Shown: positions 14,071 through 21,010 of the stretch, one piece after another
Numbering within the stretch: position 1 is the first letter of the stretch
How the letters are laid out: every line of letters starts with the position of its first letter
Assembly (NCBI GenBank): GCA_019322805.1
Contig: JAHWIC010000021.1
Span: forward strand, 1-25,484
Length of the DNA: 25,484 bases
Direction: 5' to 3'
DNA from: Candidatus Woesearchaeota archaeon
GTDB lineage: Archaea > Nanobdellota > Nanobdellia > Woesearchaeales > JAHWIC01
Notes under the pieces: model-generated
Told to the model about the DNA's origin: nothing
Seen by the model: the letters and a program-made list of their open reading frames with translations, nothing else
Database searches by the model: none
Made by a program: the position numbers and the translations under genes

Positions 14071-15525
14071 ATGGCATATACCATCCTGGACTGTTATACA
14101 GACGAACCAGCTGGACTTGGTGTTCCGCCTTATTTAGGAACTTATCCAAGGTATATCTATGGTTATTTAAACCAAAATAATAAATCAATAAAATACATCA
14201 CTATTGATGATTTAAGAAATTCTAAAGGAATCAATGAAAAGAGATCAATTCAAAAAACAAATATAAAAAGATATAACACCACAAGGAGTGCCGATGAAAC
14301 TAAAGAAATACTGAATTCTACAACTGAATTAATCATAATAGCTGGAGTTCACACACCTGGAAAGTATCTAAGTGCTGTCCCAGGCACATTAAAAGAGATT
14401 ATCCAATTAACAAAGGAATTGAACTGTAAAAAAACACTAACAGGCCCTGCTGTGTACGGAACAAGCACTGAAGGAGGTAAATTCTTTGAGAAAGCAGACT
14501 TATCAAACTTCAATGAAATAAAAGATTTCAACTTCAGCTATGAAGAAATAGATGATTTTGCAGTCAAAGGAGCAGGGATAATAAAACAAATACCTGGCTT
14601 AAGAATTATTGAATTAGAAACCTCAAAAGGATGCTCAAGAAAAGAGCACTGCAGCTTTTGTACAGAGCCGATAAAGAATAAGATCTCATTCAGACCAAAG
14701 CAGGATATTTTAAAAGAGGCAAAAGCATTTACAAAGCTTGGTGTGAAATATTTCAGATTAGGAAAGCAATCTGATTATTACTCTCACCCTGAGGCAATCG
14801 GTATTATCAAAGAAATTAGAAAAGGATGCAACCCAAATGTTTTGCACATTGATAATGTAAATCCTGTAAATGTTGTATCAAAAAAAGGAATAGAGATAAC
14901 AAAAGCAATTGTTAAGTATTGCACAGCAGGCAATATAGCTGCATTTGGTGTTGAATCATTTGATCCAGAGGTTGTAAAGCAAAATAACCTTAATGCTGAT
15001 CCAGAGGTCACTTACGAGGCTGGAAGAATATTAAATAAATATGGCCGGGAAAGAGGAGAAAGCGGAATGCAGAAATTCCTGCCTGGAATTAATCTATTAT
15101 TTGGTTTAATTGGGGAGAGCAAAACAACTAATGACCATAATGTTCAATGGCTAAAACGATTCATGGACGAAGGCTTGTTGATAAGAAGAATCAATGTAAG
15201 GCAGGTTGATATCTTTGAAGGAACTCCTATATATAATACGGTTGGAAACAAATTCATTAAGAAAAACAAGAAGTTCTATTGGAAATGGAGAAATGAGATA
15301 AGGCAGAACATAGACTTTCCAATGCTAAAAAAGCTTGTTCCAGAAGGAACTTTTCTAAAGAATGTAAGAATGGAAATCTATGACGGCAAAACAACCTTTG
15401 GAAGGCAGATTGGAACTTACCCCTTGATTGTCGGGGTTAAGCAAAGGCTTGAACTAAACAAATTCTATGATGTTGAAGTTATTGGGCATATGTTAAGAAG
15501 TGTTATAGGCAGGGTTAAACAATAA
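14071..15525 (+). CDS. archaeal radical SAM protein, COG1031-like
   Basis: A 484-residue radical SAM enzyme of unknown reaction. The N terminus ILDCYTDEPAGLGVPPYLG is characteristic of an archaeal group catalogued, as far as I recall, as COG1031 Fe-S oxidoreductases. The cluster cysteines are Cys188, Cys194 and Cys197 in GCSRKEHCSFC, spacing C-x5-C-x2-C instead of the common C-x3-C-x2-C. The barrel continues with YFRLGKQSD, LHIDNVNP, AAFGVESFDPEV and LLFGLIGESKTT, resembling B12-binding/Elp3-type radical SAM folds. The C-terminal 60 residues (FGRQIGTYPLIVGV, FYDVEVIGHMLRSVIGRV) look like a TRAM-like RNA-binding domain. That would fit RNA or nucleoside modification, as inference only. Confidence 0.85.
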   Translation: MAYTILDCYTDEPAGLGVPPYLGTYPRYIYGYLNQNNKSIKYITIDDLRNSKGINEKRSIQKTNIKRYNTTRSADETKEILNSTTELIIIAGVHTPGKYLSAVPGTLKEIIQLTKELNCKKTLTGPAVYGTSTEGGKFFEKADLSNFNEIKDFNFSYEEIDDFAVKGAGIIKQIPGLRIIELETSKGCSRKEHCSFCTEPIKNKISFRPKQDILKEAKAFTKLGVKYFRLGKQSDYYSHPEAIGIIKEIRKGCNPNVLHIDNVNPVNVVSKKGIEITKAIVKYCTAGNIAAFGVESFDPEVVKQNNLNADPEVTYEAGRILNKYGRERGESGMQKFLPGINLLFGLIGESKTTNDHNVQWLKRFMDEGLLIRRINVRQVDIFEGTPIYNTVGNKFIKKNKKFYWKWRNEIRQNIDFPMLKKLVPEGTFLKNVRMEIYDGKTTFGRQIGTYPLIVGVKQRLELNKFYDVEVIGHMLRSVIGRVKQ

Positions 15526-15534
15526 ATTTAAATA
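15526..15534 (+). promoter_or_regulatory. TATA box of the surface peptidase gene
   Basis: ATTTAAATA lies about 27 bases before the ATG at 15557. A leaderless message is expected, since no Shine-Dalgarno sequence is visible in the few bases before the start. Confidence 0.55.
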
Positions 15535-15556
15535 TTAACTACTTAAATAAGATTAT

Positions 15557-16708
15557 ATGCCAAGAGCACAAGCAGCAAGGCCTTTTATGTATGCCATAGC
15601 AACTATTTTTCTGATTCTTATCCTATCATTTAGCTTCGTCTATATAAAGGATATTGCAAAAACAGCAAGGGAAAGAGAGGTTATAACATTCATTAAAAGT
15701 GTTCAAGGTATTATAGATACCCAAAGCAAGCAAAGTTTTGGAAGTCATGTTGATAGAAGCATAGCTGTGCCCGAGGGAGTAAACTCTGTATGCTTTGTTG
15801 ACCAGTCACAGAAAACAGACAGATTTGTCAACAACGAACTTACGGTGTTTTTAGAGCACTATCCTGAATCCAACTTCTTCATCCTGCCTTTAGAGGACTT
15901 CATGGCAGAAAAACTTGAAAATTTTGAGGTTCCCAAGAGTCCATTATGCATAAGGGTGATTAATGGAAAGATTAATCTTAGGTTATTGAGCCAGTTCGGC
16001 ACTACACTTGTTGGGACTCCAGCAAGGAAGGATGAGATAGAAGAATGCACATCTATTTTCTATACCTCAGAACCAAACCAAGGAATTGATATTGTTTTCC
16101 TAGGCCAAGCATATGGCACAACAGAGGAATTTAAGAATGATGTTTATGATTACATAAATGATGTTTTCTTCAAGCTTGAGCCGTTTCATTCGCACAGAGA
16201 TAACTTTAATTTCTACATAGTCGATGACTTCCAGGATTTAGGCTGCACATTCGAAGGTTATGTTCTATGCAATAGTTTCAAGGTAAAGAGGCTTGCTTCA
16301 AGATGCCCTCATGAGTTTATCTTTATCCTAATAGACAGAAACAAGATTAAGGATTTTATAATGCCTATAAGGTCAAGCGCCATCGCGAATATAGCAAACA
16401 TAAATACAGCTGATAAGCCCTCTGTACTAATGCATGAATTCGGCCATAGCTTTGCTGATTTAGCTGATGAGTATGTTGATGATTATTATTTAGCAATAAA
16501 ATTTGATGGAGAAAGATACCCAAACTGCGATAACAGCAGATGCTCAAAATGGTCTGGCATTGAAGGAACTGACTGCCTCAAAGGGTGCTCAACAGACGGC
16601 TATTATCGCGGAACGAAAAACTCATTAATGAAAAGCCTTTCAGCAGAATACTACGGCCCTATTAATGAAAAGGCAATAACAGAAAACCTAGATGTGTATA
16701 AAAGATGA
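15557..16708 (+). CDS. membrane-anchored metallopeptidase, M64 (IgA-peptidase)-like
   Basis: A 383-residue surface protein. A single N-terminal helix (residues about 12-32) after MPRAQAARP acts as signal anchor, leaving the rest outside. Residues about 40-165 form an unassigned domain. From about 170 the protein matches M64 peptidases: IDIVFLGQAYG, a conserved FNFYIVDD strand, and the zinc site HEFGHSFADLADEY (HExxH at residues 293-297, with the Asp-Glu-Tyr after it). Cysteines in CDNSRCSKW and CLKGC probably form disulfides or a metal knuckle. It has its own TATA box and overlaps the next gene by ATGA. It could process surface proteins or peptides from a host or partner; the substrate is unknown. 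Confidence 0.87.
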   Translation: MPRAQAARPFMYAIATIFLILILSFSFVYIKDIAKTAREREVITFIKSVQGIIDTQSKQSFGSHVDRSIAVPEGVNSVCFVDQSQKTDRFVNNELTVFLEHYPESNFFILPLEDFMAEKLENFEVPKSPLCIRVINGKINLRLLSQFGTTLVGTPARKDEIEECTSIFYTSEPNQGIDIVFLGQAYGTTEEFKNDVYDYINDVFFKLEPFHSHRDNFNFYIVDDFQDLGCTFEGYVLCNSFKVKRLASRCPHEFIFILIDRNKIKDFIMPIRSSAIANIANINTADKPSVLMHEFGHSFADLADEYVDDYYLAIKFDGERYPNCDNSRCSKWSGIEGTDCLKGCSTDGYYRGTKNSLMKSLSAEYYGPINEKAITENLDVYKR

Positions 16709-17199
16709 AAACTAAAAAGCTTATTTTAATAATAATGCTGCTGCTTTTTGCGCAATTCGCATGTGCAGATAAGATAACAATCCTAAATCTGCATTATGAC
16801 AGAGGAGAGGTCTCTGTTATAGACAAGATAGACACGTATGGTTACTATCCAGACAGAAAAATACAGCCAGATATAGGCTATAAAGCAGAGGTTGTTTCGG
16901 TAGATGATGCTGTATTATATTCGTTCAAATTTGAGGTTCCATTAGAGCACTACACTGATATCCACCTGGACAACAGAACACAAGGCGGCCTTGTTATAGT
17001 AAATGAGACAGACTTTGCATTAATAATACCGTCATTGCCGACTGCAAAAGAGGTGAATTTCTACAATGAAAAAAACGTAAAGGTATTGACGGTCGGGTTA
17101 ATTGAAGAAAAGCTAATCCCAACAATGCCGATTATAATAGGTTTAGCAATTATATTTGTAATAATCATATCCATGGCACTCAAAAAAAGGAAAACTTAG
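16705..17199 (+). CDS. secreted, C-terminally membrane-anchored partner protein, 164 aa
   Basis: Unknown family. A signal peptide at residues 1-21 (LILIIMLLLFAQFACA) precedes an extracellular beta-rich domain at about 22-130, with KITILNLHYDRGEVSV, VLYSFKFEVPL and LVIVNETDFALIIP. A C-terminal membrane helix at about 137-158 (IIIGLAIIFVIIISMAL) ends in the basic tail KKRKT. The ATG overlaps the peptidase stop by four bases, so the two are translationally coupled. Both products would sit on the outer face of the membrane, and the small protein may be a chaperone, inhibitor or substrate-presenting partner. That pairing is inference from coupling and topology. Confidence 0.8.
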   Translation: MKTKKLILIIMLLLFAQFACADKITILNLHYDRGEVSVIDKIDTYGYYPDRKIQPDIGYKAEVVSVDDAVLYSFKFEVPLEHYTDIHLDNRTQGGLVIVNETDFALIIPSLPTAKEVNFYNEKNVKVLTVGLIEEKLIPTMPIIIGLAIIFVIIISMALKKRKT

Positions 17200-17210
17200 A
17201 CAGCGAAAGA

Positions 17211-17220
17211 TATATAAATA
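17211..17220 (+). promoter_or_regulatory. promoter of tRNA-Asn
   Basis: GCGAAAGATATATAAATA combines a purine BRE-like element with a strong TATA box about 30 bases before the mature 5' end at 17248. Confidence 0.6.
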
Positions 17221-17247
17221 TAGTATCAGTTCTCAAACTTGAAAAAT

Positions 17248-17376
17248 GCCTCTGTAGCTTAGCAGGTAGAGCACGTGACTGTTACACTAGTTTTGGTGGA
17301 GAAATCACGGGGTCGTCAGTTCGAGACGCATTAAATCTCGCAAGAGGTTTATGGCGGGAAAATCTGACCAGAGGCG
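17248..17376 (+). tRNA. tRNA-Asn(GTT) with two introns
   Basis: Acceptor strand GCCTCTG (17248-17254) pairs with CAGAGGC (17369-17375), discriminator G 17376, no encoded CCA. The D arm is GCTT with GAGC. The anticodon stem CGTGA pairs with TCACG (17305-17309), and the anticodon GTT is at 17281-17283. Two insertions interrupt it: 19 bases (17285-17303) after position 37, the canonical intron site, and about 37 bases (17325-17361) inside the T loop. The T stem GTCAG (17315-17319) pairs perfectly with CTGAC (17364-17368), far downstream. Removing both leaves exactly 73 bases and a canonical T loop TTCGAAT, which strongly supports the model. T-rich sequence follows as terminator. Confidence 0.9.
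17325..17361 (+). other. T-loop intron of tRNA-Asn (position about 59)
   Basis: The insertion sits after A58 of the T loop and has CGC (17327-17329) able to pair with GCG (17354-17356) near its base, consistent with a hairpin for the archaeal splicing endonuclease. The exact boundary could shift by one or two bases, because flanking A and G residues make it ambiguous. Confidence 0.75.
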
Positions 17377-17445
17377 TTTTATATTTTTTCTTTACTACTT
17401 ATTTAGAAAATTTTATAAAACAGCTATAGTTCTACTTGTTGTATT

Positions 17446-17567
17446 GGGCCCGTGGCATAGTCTGGTGGCGCGCTCGACTGATAATCAATAATCAGATATC
17501 GAGTGGTCCCGTGTTCAAACACCGTTAAGTTATAAAGACTTGCAGGTTGAAAGTCACGGCGGGCCCA
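17446..17567 (+). tRNA. tRNA-Ile(GAT) with two introns
   Basis: GGGCCCG (17446-17452) pairs with CGGGCCC (17560-17566), discriminator A 17567, no CCA. The anticodon stem CTCGA pairs with TCGAG (17499-17503), and the anticodon GAT is at 17480-17482. An intron of 14 bases (17484-17497) follows position 37; CTGAT can pair with ATCAG (17491-17495), as in bulge-helix-bulge precursors. The T stem CCGTG (17509-17513) pairs with CACGG (17555-17559) across a T-loop insertion of about 34 bases (17519-17552). Removing both gives 74 bases. In the D stem, position 12-23 is an A-C mismatch. An AATTTTATAAAA promoter lies at about 17409-17420 and T-rich DNA follows. Confidence 0.88.
17519..17552 (+). other. 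T-loop intron of tRNA-Ile (position about 59)
   Basis: The insertion after A58 contains complementary pieces (CACC with GGTTG, AAG with CTT), so it can fold back on itself. Leaving GT at 59-60 gives the mature loop TTCAAGT. The boundary is uncertain by one or two bases. Confidence 0.72.
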
Positions 17568-17759
17568 TTCTTTCCACATTTTTTAACCAAATTTTACTAT
17601 TCATCTTAACCTAGTTACGAAAAACTTCCATTTTTGTCGTCGGAAACAGTGGTAAACAAAATTCCACTTTTATAGCTTTGACTACCATAAAGTTTATATA
17701 GAAGTTCCCATTTTAGAATGATAAAAATAGTTAAAAACACAAAAGGTGGAGGTGTTAGT
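17568..17759 (+). promoter_or_regulatory. leader region of the acidic lipoprotein gene
   Basis: This 192-base stretch without a gene holds three similar pieces: TTCCATTTTT at 17626-17635, TTCCACTTTT at 17662-17671 and TTCCCATTTT at 17705-17714. TGGTA and TACCA are also present and could pair around the second one. A TATA box TTTATATA is at 17693-17700. A strong GGAGGTG (17748-17754) sits five bases before the ATG at 17760. The repeated motif may be a regulator site. Confidence 0.4.
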
Positions 17760-18869
17760 ATGTTTAAAAGAAATTTATTTGTAATCGGTGTGATAGCTTT
17801 GTTCTTGTTGAGTGGATGCCAGGTTTATGAAGACATATACGGCAAATCTGATGTTTCTACGATAAGTATGGAGGATATTGTTGTTGAAGAGGAAGAGCCT
17901 GAAGAGGAATTTGTTGAAATAGAGGAGGTTGAAGAAGAGGAAGAAAAAAGCCTCCTTGATATCTTCAGAAGACCTGCTGAAGAAGAGGAAGAAGTTGAGG
18001 AGATCATTGAGATTGTAGAGGAAGAGGTTGTTGAGGAAGAAGTTATTGAACTTGTTGATGAAGAAATTGATGAAAGAGCAGTTGTTATAATAGTACAGGA
18101 AACAGACCTTGTAAGCCTAGAGCCTGCTGCCACTGACCCTGACGGTGATCCTTTAACTTACACATTCACATCACCTCTTGATGAGGAAGGCGCTTGGCAA
18201 ACCACCTATGGAGATGAAGGGGAATACACAGTAACTATAACTGCTTCTGATGGAGATCTGTCTGCTTCACAGGACGTATTGGTAATAGTAAATAGGAGAG
18301 AGGAAGCACCGGTAATTGATAGCGCAATCCCAGAAGAAACAACGCTGGATATAAAGGAAGATAATGTTATTGAATTCAGCGTATCTGCATCAGACCTTAA
18401 TGACGATGAGCTGTATTACGAGTGGAAGGTTGATGGCGAAGACGCATCAACCACCACATCATACGCTTACAACCTAGATTATGACAGCGCAGGCTCACAT
18501 ACTGTCAAGTTATTGATAACAGATGGTACGCTTGAGACAACACAGATATGGGCTGTCACAGTTGAGAATGTAAACAGAGAGCCTGAAATGGCAGAGATTG
18601 GTGATATTGCTGTAATGGAAAACGAGCCTGTAGTGATTGTTGTAGAAGCATCTGACCCAGACGGAGACGAACTTATTTATACAGTAGACAGTGACTTATT
18701 TGAACAGGAAGAAAACGTGTTTACGTGGTACACAACATACGATGACTCAGGCGCATATTCATTAACAGTAACTGTAAGTGATGGTGACCTTCCAGTAAGC
18801 CAAGAAATAAACATAGATGTCGGAAACGTTAACAGAGCACCTGTGTTCCTAGGAATTGAACAGAGATAA
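17760..18869 (+). CDS. acidic surface lipoprotein with PKD/cadherin-like repeats
   Basis: A predicted lipoprotein of 369 aa. The signal (residues 1-19) ends in a lipobox, FLLSGC, with Cys20 as the lipid-anchored residue. Residues about 38-100 are an extreme Glu-rich tract, then three Ig-fold repeats follow. Their hallmarks are ATDPDGDPL, YGDEGEYTVTITASDGDL and NVNREP linkers, typical of PKD and cadherin-like bacterial and archaeal adhesion modules. I chose the ATG at 17760 for its Shine-Dalgarno site and because it puts the signal at the N terminus; an ATG at 17718 lacks both. The protein stops just after NVNRAPVFLGI, the point where another repeat would begin. It is paralogous to the next gene. 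Confidence 0.85.
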   Translation: MFKRNLFVIGVIALFLLSGCQVYEDIYGKSDVSTISMEDIVVEEEEPEEEFVEIEEVEEEEEKSLLDIFRRPAEEEEEVEEIIEIVEEEVVEEEVIELVDEEIDERAVVIIVQETDLVSLEPAATDPDGDPLTYTFTSPLDEEGAWQTTYGDEGEYTVTITASDGDLSASQDVLVIVNRREEAPVIDSAIPEETTLDIKEDNVIEFSVSASDLNDDELYYEWKVDGEDASTTTSYAYNLDYDSAGSHTVKLLITDGTLETTQIWAVTVENVNREPEMAEIGDIAVMENEPVVIVVEASDPDGDELIYTVDSDLFEQEENVFTWYTTYDDSGAYSLTVTVSDGDLPVSQEINIDVGNVNRAPVFLGIEQR

Positions 18870-18898
18870 TTTCTTTTTTATTTTTTTAATTGTTTTTA
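18870..18898 (+). terminator. T-rich terminator after the lipoprotein gene
   Basis: Runs of T broken by single other bases (TTTCTTTTTTATTTTTTTAA and onward) follow the stop codon directly, as in archaeal intrinsic termination. Some read-through into the next surface-protein gene is possible, since no TATA box is seen before it. Confidence 0.45.
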
Positions 18899-18913
18899 GT
18901 GGGGGTTGGGTTA

Positions 18914-20968
18914 ATGGATAAAAAATGGGCAGTCTTACTATTAATTCTAATTATTATTTTGCCAATAGCTTATTCTCTATCTACTATAACCTTGGAAGAA
19001 ACTGAGCTCGTTGCGCTAAAACCTGCTTTTGAAGACCCGGATGGAGATAAACTGGAATATTCTTATACTTATCCCCTAAACGATGAGGGAGAGTGGCAGA
19101 CAGATTATGGTGATGAAGGAGAGTATATTGTTACAGTCACTGCTTCTGACGGCCAGTTCATCACAGAAGAAGAGGTTATAATCGTTGTTAACAAGAAGGA
19201 AGAACCCCCTGAAATAGATGAGTTCTTCCCGGATGAAGCGCTAGTATCTGTTAAAGAAGGAAAATTCCTCCATTTTGAGGCTGCTGCTTCTGACATAAAT
19301 GAAGATGAGTTAACCTATGAATGGTTTTTTGATGATGAGTCTCTTGGTTTTGGCCAGAAACTTGAATACTTTGCAGACTATTTTGATGAGGGAGAGCATA
19401 TTATAAAGGTAATAGTATCTGACGGCGCATTAGAAACCATACAGGAGTGGACTGTTGATATTGAGGATTTTGACAGGGGAACACTCCTAGATGGTATTAC
19501 CGATATCGAAGTAGACGAAACTGAGTCAGTATATCTAGAACTCCCAGATTTTGAAGCATACGATCTTGAATATGAGATATCAGAGCCAATAGGCAACGAT
19601 AATCTCTGGGAAACCACCTATGATGATGCTGGTGAATATTTGGTAACAATAAAGATAATGGACAGGGATTTTGAATATTCAAAAAGAATAGATGTAGCAG
19701 TTAATAACATAGACAGACCGCCAACAATTGATCCTATCGCTAACAGGGTAGTAAGCGAAGGTGAAGAAGTAGTCATTACATTAAGTGGTAATGACCCTGA
19801 TGAAGAGGAAATAACCTTTTCAGCAGTTAATGCGCCAGAGGATTCCACATTTGAGGATAATATATTTAGATGGACTCCTCACAGGGATTTTGTTAAAAAA
19901 ACAAATTTCTTCACAAAACTCCTTGATAAATTCCATATGCTTAGAAAAACCCAAAAAGTAAGATTTATCGCTAAAAGTAATGAATTTAGTATAACTAAAA
20001 AAGTAAAGATAAAGGTTTTGGATGACAACAGAGCCCCTGTTATTGAAGATAAGGGGCCAATAATAGTGAATGAGCTTGAGACAGTACATTTAGAGCCGAA
20101 TATTTATGACCTTGATAATGACAGAATATCATGGAAGTACAGCGGCTGGATGGATAAGCCTATAAGAGAAACAGGCTATGAAGATGCAGGCAATTACACA
20201 GTAACCCTAACAGCTTCTGATGGTAAATGCACTATTGCGAAGAATTTGGTAATCATTGTAAAGAATGTCAACAGGGCACCAACCCTTGATGAAATCCCAA
20301 AGCATGATGTAAATGAAGGTGAAGCCTTATCATTCGGCATTACTTCTTACGACCCTGATTATGATGAAATCACTATATCTGTTGAGGACCCGCCATCTGG
20401 CTCAAGTCTTGATGAAGATGTGTTTAGATGGATGCCTGACTATGAGGAGACAAAAAAACATGAGGCAAAGCAGTATACCCTTACTTTTACAGGCTCTGAT
20501 GGTGATTTAACTGCAAGTGAAGATGCTGTAATAGTTGTGCATAACACAAACAGGCCTCCAAAGGTATTGAATTTAACTCCTAATATGGGCAGGTTTAGCG
20601 TCTATGCTAACAGCCCTGTCTTATTCCAGATTTTTGCTGATGACCCTGACGGCGATGAGCTAAGCTATGAGTGGAGTTTCAGCCGGCGTGATAAATTCAA
20701 AGGAAGCCCTGCACACAAACGAACATTTACTGTTCCTGGACAAAAAGAGGTGACAGTTATTATATCTGACGGCGATTACTCTTTAAAGGTTAAATGGTAC
20801 ATAGATGTATTAGAGCCACCAAAACAGGAAACATTAGAACCAGTGGTTATCACATCGCCTGCAGCGCAGACGCAGCAAACACAGCAACAAACGCAGACGC
20901 AACAGCAGGTTCAGCAACCAACACAAACATCAACGACAAGTACAACATATCAAACATATAGTGTGTAA
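18914..20968 (+). CDS. secreted multi-repeat PKD/cadherin-like surface protein
   Basis: A 684-residue secreted protein. The signal peptide is at residues 1-21 (WAVLLLILIIILPIAYS), followed by about seven Ig-fold repeats. Each has a DPDGDKL- or DPDYDEI-type turn, a GEYxVTxxASDG segment and an NRxP linker. The repeat order parallels the upstream lipoprotein: its NDEGEWQTDYGDEGEY closely matches DEEGAWQTTYGDEGEY there. The C-terminal 35 residues are Gln/Thr-rich with no membrane helix or sorting motif, so the attachment mode is unclear. The ATG at 18914 is preceded by GGGGGTTGGG; an upstream in-frame TTG is less likely. A role in adhesion or cell-surface structure is inferred from domain type. 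Confidence 0.87.
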   Translation: MDKKWAVLLLILIIILPIAYSLSTITLEETELVALKPAFEDPDGDKLEYSYTYPLNDEGEWQTDYGDEGEYIVTVTASDGQFITEEEVIIVVNKKEEPPEIDEFFPDEALVSVKEGKFLHFEAAASDINEDELTYEWFFDDESLGFGQKLEYFADYFDEGEHIIKVIVSDGALETIQEWTVDIEDFDRGTLLDGITDIEVDETESVYLELPDFEAYDLEYEISEPIGNDNLWETTYDDAGEYLVTIKIMDRDFEYSKRIDVAVNNIDRPPTIDPIANRVVSEGEEVVITLSGNDPDEEEITFSAVNAPEDSTFEDNIFRWTPHRDFVKKTNFFTKLLDKFHMLRKTQKVRFIAKSNEFSITKKVKIKVLDDNRAPVIEDKGPIIVNELETVHLEPNIYDLDNDRISWKYSGWMDKPIRETGYEDAGNYTVTLTASDGKCTIAKNLVIIVKNVNRAPTLDEIPKHDVNEGEALSFGITSYDPDYDEITISVEDPPSGSSLDEDVFRWMPDYEETKKHEAKQYTLTFTGSDGDLTASEDAVIVVHNTNRPPKVLNLTPNMGRFSVYANSPVLFQIFADDPDGDELSYEWSFSRRDKFKGSPAHKRTFTVPGQKEVTVIISDGDYSLKVKWYIDVLEPPKQETLEPVVITSPAAQTQQTQQQTQTQQQVQQPTQTSTTSTTYQTYSV

Positions 20969-20977
20969 CAAAGACAT

Positions 20978-20990
20978 AAATATTTAAATT
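20978..20990 (+). promoter_or_regulatory. TATA box of the helicase gene
   Basis: AAATATTTAAATT lies about 27 bases before the ATG at 21011. The shortened helicase gene therefore has its own leaderless-type promoter, and its start is not an artefact of a missed upstream part. Confidence 0.55.
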
Positions 20991-21010
20991 CATATTTCTT
21001 TTTCTGCTCT

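Noticed and set aside
17457..17472. Possible C-to-U edited tRNA because of the A12-C23 mismatch in tRNA-Ile
   Set aside because: A single mismatch in a D stem is common and may be tolerated; without RNA data there is no reason to invoke editing.
17825..18133. Minus-strand Ser-rich open frame opposite the acidic lipoprotein
   Set aside because: It is the complement of the glutamate tract (GAA/GAG read as TTC/CTC-rich frames), a shadow of the real gene.
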